A DNA stretch of 64,000 bases from positions 3,410,001-3,474,000 of the forward strand of contig NC_085889.1 of assembly GCF_035222375.1 (NCBI RefSeq), written 5' to 3'. The position numbers and the translations under genes were made by a program. Numbering within the stretch: the first letter of the stretch is position 1; every line of letters starts with the position of its first letter. This DNA is from Podospora pseudocomata. Lineage: Eukaryota > Ascomycota > Sordariomycetes > Sordariales > Podosporaceae. The notes beneath the pieces were generated by a model that worked only from the letters and a program-made list of their open reading frames with translations, searched no databases and was not told the DNA's origin. Below are positions 55,363 to 64,000 of the stretch, in pieces.

Positions 55363-57593
55363 ATGTCTACCCCGAGCACCATGGTCGACTGTTACGACCA
55401 GCTTGAATCCTGCTGTGACTTCGCAGAAGCATGGCCTTCGAACCTTTTCCGCTCAAAATGCTTTCGACACACTTCGCAGTCATATCGAAAGCGAATCGCC
55501 GAGGTGCAAGAGCGGCTTTTTGATCCCAATCCTGAATATGCCTTGGTGGAGTTCCTTGAAGCATTTCATGGGGAACATGGCTTCCATTCAACAAAGTGCA
55601 ATAACCTGGTTGACTTAAAGCGACATCTCCGAATCAACCGTAAAGACCCGATATGTCGACATGTGTAAGTCACCTTCCCCTCTACCCAGGACCGCTTGCC
55701 AGTGCTGACTATTCGAACCAGATTCTTCGAAGCCGAACACTCCCGAGCACCTCTAGACTGTTCAAAAGAGATGTTTGTATTCAGCATGTCGTTTCTTCAA
55801 GTCATGGCTCCTTTTGTGGACCTCCTACTGGGCTTTGGGCAGTCGCAGAACAGGAAGGAGTTCCATTATACATCTTTCCGTCACGAGAACTATCTAGTGG
55901 CGTCAAAAGTCCAGGATTTCGAAATTCCACGGCTGGGTCGATCTGGTCTGGAGATCAAGCTCTGTTACAATCTATGGAGCGTGGAGACATCTGTTGGAAA
56001 CAACTCAGCGGGTTCATTCCGACAGACAGCCCTCTATCACTCCTTCGACCTCCGGTCTGGCCGGTCACTTTGGGTAAACATCAGCGTTAATGCCGAGATG
56101 AAAAATCGGATCACCGACGCGGCGAGTTCATATGAGGAATTAACAACGGAGGCGTTGGTAGACATCCAAGGCTCTTTCTCCGCAAGTCTTACTACCCACC
56201 TTGTTGCTTTCGAGTGGTGTTCAGAGAACTGGCGTCAATATATTACCAAACTGGAAACGACTTTGCGAGCAATAATCAACAAGGTACAGCGTGCTCCCGT
56301 CGGGAAAATGGAGAGCACTCTTGCGCTGGATACCAAAAATCTTCTCAAGGCACTCAAGGCTCCTATAAGCTCTTCACAAATAGTCGAGTCGAACTTGGTC
56401 ACTTCCCCCGATCTTGTCAACCCAGGAAGCCCAGCCAGCCCCTTCAATTCCACGCGAACCTTCACTCGGCGGAGTACATTGAAGTCAGCGGTTATCAGTC
56501 CGCTGAACACAAGAGCGTCTACTAATTTGACTGCAACAAGTATGCAGTCCTTCCCGGGTTCCCCTGTCCGGCGAGAAACATTCTCGCCCATACTTGGTTG
56601 CCCACCGGAATCATCAACTGAGAAGAAGGGCCGAAGAATCCACCATGATCAAGATCCGTTTGACATGTTGAAAGACATTTCACTTGAGAAGTTACAAGAG
56701 CTCAACGGAATTGGAGCGGATCTGCATACCGCTGGCCTCGTGATGAAGTTGGACTCCGACGTCCTTCGTGATGTAATGAGACATTATCAAAGCCTCGTTG
56801 AAGCGGAAGAGTTTCCAGCGAACCTCAAGGCTTGTAGGCCAGTGCTTGCTGAGTTCTCTCGACGCGCCACGTCGATTGTGAGAGCCCTAGAGATGGAGCA
56901 GACACGGATTGCAACGCTGATGCTCCTCTTCCATGATGGCAGGGGACTGGTATGTTCTGCAACTTGGTCGAACCGCAAGCCTATTGCTAACACGAGAGAT
57001 CATCACAGTTTGAGCATGTCCTCCAGTTTCGCAACCTGGAACAGAGCAAGCTGTTTAATGCGACTGCCAATATAAGCCAACAGCGGATGGAGGAATTCAC
57101 GGAGCAAATGCACAAATCGACACTCAATATGGAGTCAGTGACCGAAAGCATGCATGTAATAGCGCAGAAGACCGAGAAGGACACATCTTCGATGCATGTG
57201 ATCACTATTGTCACCCTTCTCTTCCTACCTGGAACCTTCGTTGCCGTAAGACTCGGCCTGCCGACTTTGATCGCCCATGCATTCACAACTTTACTAACAT
57301 ACAGCCAGACATTCTTCGGCAGCGGTTTATTCCAGTGGGATGAAGCGAATCCGGAAATGAGCTTTCCAATCTGGAAAGGGGAATTCTTCAAACTGTTTGC
57401 CAAGATATGCTTCCCCCTCATGGGCGCTACTATCACCATTTGGTGTTTCGTTTCCTATCTGCCTTTTTGGAGGGAGTGCTTGCGAGCATGCTGGAACAGA
57501 TTGAGAGCATGTTGGAACAGAAAGAAGCTTGCGGACGAAGAGCAAGGAACAACCGCAATGGGTGTTGCGGAGAGGGAATTGAAGCTAAAATAG
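55363..57593 (+). CDS. CorA-like membrane protein (fungal)
   Basis: Exons are 55363-55664, 55722-56949, 57009-57245 and 57309-57593, giving 683 residues. The long soluble N-terminal part contains an aromatic-rich segment (FHYTSFRHENYLV) and a Ser/Pro/Thr-rich insert near 320-420. The C-terminal third is helical (LFNATANISQQRMEEFTEQM) and leads to two membrane helices: HVITIVTLLFLPGTFVA then TFFGSGLFQW near 570-590, and ICFPLMGATITIWCFVSYLPF near 640. The LPGTFVATFFG motif is where CorA-type Mg channels have their GMN loop; fungal proteins of this kind lack GMN, so ion transport is uncertain. Intron 3 (63 nt, 57246-57308) is in frame without a stop; retention would insert 21 residues between the motif halves. 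A short duplication gives RACWNRLRACWNRKK. Confidence 0.82.
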
Positions 57594-58467
57594 GGACAAA
57601 TATGATGATCGGTATCTAGATGGTACATATGCAAGACCTGAAAAATTCCTTCTCGAGCATCTGGGCGGCCTCATCTTGATCTGCCGGCTCATCAAGCCTG
57701 TGGAAAGCCAACTCTTCCCCAAAGCATCAAGGACGCTGCATCGCCATGTACGGTGCAGCAACGCCAGGTCAACTGAGCTCTTGGCGAAAGTTCATAAGCC
57801 ACAGCTATCGTTCACCAGAGAACCGGTAGGCCAATGAGTGGTTGCCTCCCGCGTCTTCGACATCGGGCTAGCCGCTTTCCCCGCAGAAGGTACAATGCCG
57901 TGAATGCCTGGCTGGGCTGTTGTGATGCGTAACTCGGCTTCCACTCCCGCCTTGCAGAATGCCTCTTGGGTCAGGTACTCCACACAAGGCTTTTCACTTG
58001 GTTTGCCCTACTGTATGTCATGAAGCAGCTAATACACTAAATGTGGGTCTCTACCCATACAGCCCAGTTGCTCATAGCATCGATTGATGTTACTCCCGAT
58101 TCTTACGGTGTTGATAGCGGTTAATCTGGCGGCCAGCGGTTGAGAAGCGGATTGGGTCGCACAGGCAGACAGGCGTCCAAACTGCACAAGATGCACCACC
58201 CGCCTCGAAGTAACAGAGCCTTGTGAGGTCAACCTGGACATAATCACTCACTTTCACCGTCCCCAGCGCGTCTGCGGCTGCTTGTGACCAGCTTTGTGGT
58301 TTTTTCCAAGCTTCAGTTTAACTCCGCACCCATCTGCATGCGAAGCCCAATATGACAAAGCGCCCCCTTTACCTTATATCTTGTCATCGTTTTGCCCTTC
58401 ATTGAGGGCTACCCTTCACACCTCACCACGCGGTCGCGGGGTAGTCGGTATCAGCTCAACCCTCAAG
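57594..58467. other. Gene-free stretch upstream of the kinase gene
   Basis: 874 bases without supportable ORF; the last 100 bases have leader character before ATG 58468. Confidence 0.45.
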
Positions 58468-61400
58468 ATGGCCAGGTGGTTGGACCCATTCATCGGCTTC
58501 CAGGAAGAGGTCCCATTGCTCTGCTCACGGGGCATCAATGGCTTTGGCCAGGAAGATAGCTATATCCCTTACCAGGCGTTGGAAAAGTATTGGGATCCCG
58601 ACAAGATCAACGAGGTGCTCAATTCCCGCAAAGGCGAGTTGCAAAACCTCGATGTCGAAACTATCCAGACAAGCTTTCTCCGCATCTTCTCCAACCTGGT
58701 TTTCTGTACGAAACATAACGCCTTCAGGATCAGCTATCTTTCCAAATTCATCAACAATCATATTGACGACCACAATCTTCCCCTATTGCGGGACCAGCAT
58801 CCTCACTCTGACCCTGCCATGGCCATCTTTTCCACCGGAGAGGAAAGTCTCGCAGCATGGGAGGCGTTTGACAAGCACCAGTTCATGTTCAACCCCTTTA
58901 TGCTGGAGACAAAGTACCGACACAACCATCCCCTGGCCGAGCGGTGTATCGTTCCGTGGAAACGCGTCGGTGAACTATCCAGGTCGAAAAACAACTCCAC
59001 CGTCGTTGAGAAATTCAAGATCAACTCGGACAGCGGGTTGGGTCAATTGGTGGTAAGCAAAAGGCCTCTATATAAGCATGTTGAATATCGAAGGTGTAGG
59101 CTGAACACAGGCACAGGAAACCATTGCCGTGAAGAAGATTTGCCTACGACACGACGACGAAGACCTCACACGCGAAGCCGAGGAAACGTTCTCAAACGAG
59201 CTGGTGGCATACATTGGGTTGAAGAACAACTCATCGCAAGAGGATGCATCACGATATTTCCTCCGATATTACGGCTCTTTCAGGCAGGGGGGTTGGGGCT
59301 ATGTGCTCCTTGAATACGCCGACAAAGGAAGCTTGACAAACTTCTACGCTAAGAACAATATGCCCTACTACTCCTGGCAGGTGTACAATGTATGGAAAGC
59401 CATGCTGAATCTTCTCAGAGGCCTAGAGCTCCTTCACCATTTTAACAATAACGACGCCTGCCCTGCTGTGCGAGGCATCCATCAAGATCTCAAACCGTCC
59501 AATATCTTTGTGTTCGAGGACCGCGAAGACCTCACCGAAGACAAGCCGCCCTACAAGCACAAGTACATCTTCAAGATTGGCGACTTCGGGTTGAGCAGCA
59601 TGCGCCTAAGGCAGACTCTCCACCCAGACAACAAAGGGACCAAGATGTACGGGGCACCAGAGATCACCACACCCACGACTGAACTTCGCCATTTAGATGG
59701 CGGTGCAACTTATAAGGTAGACATCTGGTCAATGGGGTGTATCTACTTCGAGATGCTCATTTGGATCAACTCTGGCGAGGCGGGGCGAGACGAGTGTCTG
59801 GTCAAACGTCTCAAAGAGGGCGGCCCTGATGGGGCATTTCACAACCGGGGAAAAGAGCTTGCCGCCCTCAAGGAGATGTTGGAGCTAACGCTCTCCTGCA
59901 AACGGCAATGTGACGACCTTACCCAGCCTATAGCTGAACGGATCATGCTGTCAATGCTATGCGTTGACCCTTGTGACAGATCGAAAGCCAAACAGCTTAT
60001 ACGAGAGTTTCAGGCGATCCTAGAAAAGACTGCTGGAGGAGACAACGCCCGCAATGGTCCGAAACCAGGTACGGCCCTTACAGGTACCCGCACTCAACCC
60101 AGTCACAACTCGCGTGGCAAAGCAGCCCATTTATCCAACGCTCAACCGCGCGCTATCTACAGTACTCATCCTTCGGGCTCACCCGATCTCATGACAGGAT
60201 ATCCTTCACGTGTTGCAGCAAACGATCACAACAAAAGCGAAGACGGCGAGGACTTTGGCAAGGCAGGCCATTCTCTTGGGCCACCGCTAGGGCCAGTACA
60301 AGAACCGCCCGCTCATCGCGTCCATCTTTCTGCCGCATATCGTGGCGACAACCCTACCTCTAACTCACGGACTCCGCTTAGGAGCCACCGTACCCTGGCC
60401 AGTGCGCATGGTATGCCACACTCCAATCAGCACAACCTTGAAGATGTTGCTGTTCCCTTATTTGGCGGACAGCGCCCTCCATCATCTGCTCTTTCACCTA
60501 CGCACAACCAAGGTCTAAGGCAGGCATTCTTTGTCACACAGCGGCCGTTGTCAGTCGATTCCGGAAGGGCAGCGGATAGGCATTTAGGTTCCATAGAAAC
60601 CATGGTGGGCTTTCAGCCTGCCCACTCTCAGCCCGATACAACCTCGCCTGTTTACAGCCCCAGGTCAACCCGACAGGGGAAGTTGCCTGCCTCGAGACCA
60701 AGCAGTGATCCAACCGCCAGGCGTGGGGAACAGGATGGTCCTTTCGTCTGGGATATTCTTGTTTACAAAGAAAGTAGCAAGAAGAGGAAATGGCCACTTG
60801 GATCATCTGAACACTTGCTGGGACAAACCGACGCTCTGAAGTATCAGCAAGACAAAGAACAGGTGGGGAACAATATTTTGTCTTTTAATCATTAGTACCC
60901 AAACACTATGGCGTTCATTTATTAACCAGAAGTGTAGATATTCATCGTCGGTGACTCAGAAAGCATGTGGGAGTACTGGAAAAGTGTTGTGGATACTTTC
61001 GAGGCGCTGTCCTACCTGGTCAAGGCGTGTGATCCCGACGGCATTGAGCTCTATCTCATCTCGGAACCACAGAAGAAGAAGAAGGCGAACAAGAACTCAA
61101 CTACCGACCTTGTAAAATTTTTAAGAGAACTCAAACAGCCCACCAAGCAGAACAGCAACATCGAGTCGAGCTTCAGTCGTATCTTGGAGAACGTTAAGGT
61201 GACGATCTCGGACACGGCGAGCAATTCAAGCCGTGTGTCGATTTTCAGACCCCAATCTGGAGCTGGAATCAGCATCTATTTTTTTACCGATGGTGTGTGG
61301 GACGATGACGACAAGCAGGGGAACCCAAACATCGCTCACCCGATCCAAAATTTGATACGACAAATGCAGCAAAATAACCACGACCGAACCAAAATCATGA

Positions 61401-61851
61401 TACAATTTATCCAGTTCGGTAACGACCCAGCTGGAACCAGGCGCCTGAGGTATCTTGACAACGGGCTCAAGTCAAAGCTGGATGAGTTGTAAGTTCAACT
61501 GTTCAAGTCTTGCCTTTATTTCAGCTCTCGTTGCCCTGGCTTACTAACTTTACCGCCCTACCCAGTGACATCGTCGACCGCAAACCATGGAACAGCAATG
61601 TCTGGAAAATACTGATCGGAAGCCTCAACCGCAACAATGACAAGGACAGCGATGACGAAGAACAGGACGTATTCCACAACGCACAAGAGGGTGACAGATT
61701 GGGTATCCATGACAACAGTGTGGCGAGCTCCTCGCCCTTACAAACCACGTGGTTGCCTCCGAGACAGACCACCCGGGTCTCCTCGAACTCCCAGGCGCAT
61801 CCCACGAATTGTCCATTCAGAATTGGACGAGGCGAGTGTACATGCCGTTAG
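58468..61851 (+). CDS. Protein kinase with N-terminal domain and vWA-like C-terminal domain
   Basis: Exons are 58468-59052, 59117-60862, 60938-61488 and 61566-61851, giving 1055 residues. Residues 1-190 form a domain with YIPYQALEKYW, FLRIFSNLVF, HQFMFNPFML and ERCIVPWKR that recurs decayed twice in this window. The kinase domain follows: AVKKICL (lysine near 200), a catalytic loop HQDLKPSN near 317 (HQD in place of HRD), DFG near 350, APE near 375 and DIWSMGCIYFEML. The glycine loop is short (SDSGLGQLV). A 300-residue disordered linker leads to IFIVGDSESMWEYWKSVVDT and YFFTDGVWDDDD, resembling a von Willebrand A domain with a DxS metal site. Known from fungal genomes, this combination has no assigned role that I know of. 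The last part is polar and probably disordered. Confidence 0.88.
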
Positions 61852-62750
61852 TATGCGGGCTGAACAACGAGACTATTTGGGGGGGATATGCTCTTTTCTC
61901 CTCTCTCCACCGTACTGAACCCCTCCACTTTCCGTTCACACCCCACATAAAGGACGACTGTTCAGGGTATCTCTCTTCTATGTACACATGGAGTTTTGGA
62001 GATCGAGATCATTTTTCTTTTTCTCGTAGTCGTCAGGAGTCTGTGCTTTCTTCTCATTTTTTTATATACTTTCGGACAACAGAACATGATTGCGGGGACT
62101 CTGGTTGGTATATATCTCTTACACAATGGGCAATTAAAGAGTCTTCGTGAGGCTGAGCATATATGTTGGGTTTATGAAAGGAAGGAAATTTGGTAGATGA
62201 TCTAGGTTTGAGGCGTTTTTCTGGGAAAGCAGGGAATGGTTTACATGATCTGTCTTGGTGTTCAGGAAAGACGAAACAAAGATACCCTTCTTGTATATAA
62301 TGTTTATATTACGGCCAGTACATAGCCTTTCTCGTTTATTTCTCCGTTACCAGTTCAACACATGGCCTTTTCAGCGTTAGCAAGATATATGGGTGTATAT
62401 CTGTACATACCTGTTACCTTTTTACAGACATAAGAACGTCGTTAAGAGGGGGTTTGGAATGAGTGTATAAGATCCGAAAGCTTCCAAGTTACCTATGGTT
62501 CTTCGAGACTTCTTGAATGTTTCTGACACTTCTTTGCTCGCTTCCCCATTAACTTTGCTCCCACATTAAACTTTCCCTCAGGCCCAGCCCAACACGCCCT
62601 GATCCAGTCAAGGTAGCTTTTAGCCATGTTTTTCCTGCCACTGGAAATTGTTTAAGCGAGTGTCCCCTCCCGATTCATCCTTCATCACTTTTTTCTCATC
62701 TCCCTAAATTCATCAACACTTTTTGCTCAGACAATAACCTCCCCTCCATC
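61852..62750. other. Gene-free stretch
   Basis: About 900 bases of AT-rich 3' flank and intergenic DNA. No supportable ORF or RNA. Confidence 0.45.
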
Positions 62751-63734
62751 ATGCCTGCCGGACCACAAACCCAACAGGCGAATACCGAAAAACGAGAGCC
62801 CTTGAAGAAAGCAGTCGAAGGTCTTCTCTCAGACGAACTCCTATTTGCAAACGAACTGGAGGATTTTCTAGAACAGCGGAGGAATCGCGCCTGCGCCGAC
62901 AAAGTCTTGACAAATGTCGCGGAACCCAAGGATGAAGACCCAGCACTCGTTCCTGAGGTCAAAATGGAAGAAACCCCTGCACCGATGACACCTGCAGAGC
63001 AAGAGATGGCCGAATGACGCGACCTGATCAAGAAACTTGAGGGCTGGTAAAAGGAGAAGTTCGCAAAGCTGACACAAAGGCCGGTGACGGAGTGGAAGCC
63101 CTTTGATGACTTGCAGATTGCCGCGTTGATGGCGGTTGATATTGAGTCACTTCGGTACAATGTTGACCGAGCAGACCATGGTTTCTTCTCTACCGAGGGC
63201 AAGGAACGCTTCCTTGACGACGTGATCCTGGTGCCCTTTCTCGTTCGTTGGTGTACGTTGATTTCCTCCCATGTCAGACTTTATCATCATTGCCGATCCG
63301 AAGAAAAGAAACATACACAGGCATGTCCAAAGACAGGTGGACGAACATGCCTTCGAACCTCAAAGACGGAGCTAGAAGCTATCATCCTCGGGAAGAAAGT
63401 GGGGCCAGATAATTCCGGCTCGTCTTGTCAGTCGGCCGAAGATAATGATGAGGAGGATGAAGATGGGGGTGGGCCAAATCGCAAACGGAGAGTCGGCAAG
63501 AAAGGCAGCATCAAGAAGAGCTCCAAAAAGAGGAGAGTCACCAAGGAGAGAGCTGTCGTCGAAAGCGATACCCACCCCTCGAGGCGCAAACCTTGATGGG
63601 AAGAGTTGGCGGACCTGCCTGGTTGGTTTGGCCTCGATGGCGGATTCAAGGGATTGCCTAAGCCCGACTTGTACGGATTCGAGGTGCTGGCCGCCGTGAT
63701 TGATAAAGACAAGGCACCGAAAGAATCTTCTTGA
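62751..63734 (+). pseudogene. Unknown protein gene with three in-frame stops
   Basis: Starting at ATG 62751, one frame runs to 63734 and stays protein-like throughout, but is broken by TGA (63015-63017), TAA (63048-63050) and TGA (63594-63596). Between the breaks it reads LSDELLFANELEDFLEQRRN, DLIKKLEGW, ALMAVDIESLRYNVDRADHG, EEDEDGG then a Lys/Arg-rich nuclear-signal-like part, and after the last stop WEELADLPGWFGLDGGF and GFEVLAAVIDKDK. The first two stops sit where Arg (CGA) and Gln (CAA) would be natural. The family is not recognised. An intron near 63252-63320 is possible but does not remove the stops. Decay by point mutation fits best; stop readthrough is a remote alternative. Confidence 0.6.
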
Positions 63735-64000
63735 AGGCCCAGCTGTGGTTCTTATATTAGCAGCTCTCTTCTTTTACCAGAAATTACCTACCTTCACCCC
63801 ATTTTCCCCCATCTCAATAAAAGAGTCTCTCCCTCTATCCTGTCCCATCTTGATACCAGCCTTAAAATATCCACCACAAATACCATACAAACTCGACCAG
63901 AGACTCAAGTGACGAAAAAAGTCCACAAGACATTCCCACTCATGTAAGGTAGGTAGACAGAGGATTAACCCCCCCCCGTTTGCAAACAACAGGCGCGACT

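Noticed and set aside
1-64000. CRISPR arrays, bacterial operons, prophage genes
   Set aside because: The window is eukaryotic (spliced genes, DASH, 5S pattern); no regularly spaced repeats were seen.

Overview
This window reads as nuclear DNA of a filamentous ascomycete, most likely a Sordariomycete close to the Sordariales. Genes lie on both strands, are separated by 0.3-3 kb, and carry short introns (about 40-110 nt) with GTNNGT-like donors, CTRAY branch motifs and YAG acceptors. There is a single dispersed 5S rRNA gene, and several families are fungal: a DASH subunit, a UapA-type purine permease, and a SesB-like NB-ARC protein. I assembled the exons by eye from reading frames and splice motifs. 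Exact boundaries are inferences, but each join keeps the frame and restores the family sequence.

Layout. 1-5 kb: 3'-truncated HSP90/sacsin-type ATPase gene (-), 5S rRNA (+), secreted Ala-rich protein (-). 7.9-11.2 kb: large conserved fungal protein of unknown role (+). 11.6-12.1 kb: decayed fragment of a kinase-associated domain (-). 12.8-13.4 kb: MARVEL-like four-helix membrane protein (-). 14.1-18.1 kb: divergent catalase (-) and sulfite oxidase (+). 18.4-23.8 kb: divergent ankyrin protein (-, damaged 5' exon) and SPX-ankyrin-glycerophosphodiesterase gene (+, apparent frameshift). 25.4-28.6 kb: multi-frame relic (-), then uric acid/xanthine permease (+). 29.6-32.9 kb: accessory stretch with an orphan coding fragment and a decayed kinase. 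33.7-38.2 kb: NLR-type protein, alpha/beta hydrolase plus NB-ARC (-). 39.9-52.3 kb: housekeeping block (Pml1/SNIP1-like FHA protein, Ariadne-type RBR ubiquitin ligase, succinyl-CoA:3-ketoacid CoA transferase, mitochondrial peroxiredoxin, DUF167 protein, DASH subunit Dam1, Sec14-like protein). 54.0-63.7 kb: short unknown protein, CorA-like membrane protein, kinase with a vWA-like tail, and a relic with three in-frame stops.

Functional links. Sulfite oxidase makes hydrogen peroxide and sits head-to-head with a catalase. SCOT and a mitochondrial peroxiredoxin are convergent neighbours. The accessory genes (NLR, ankyrin protein with a STAND-type N-terminus, protein kinase, CorA-like protein) resemble fungal self/non-self recognition repertoires. 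The same N-terminal kinase-associated domain occurs three times: intact at 58.5 kb, decayed at 32 kb, and truncated at 12 kb. The premature stops recognised in relics could all come from C-to-T changes, which would fit repeat-induced point mutation, but this was not tested.
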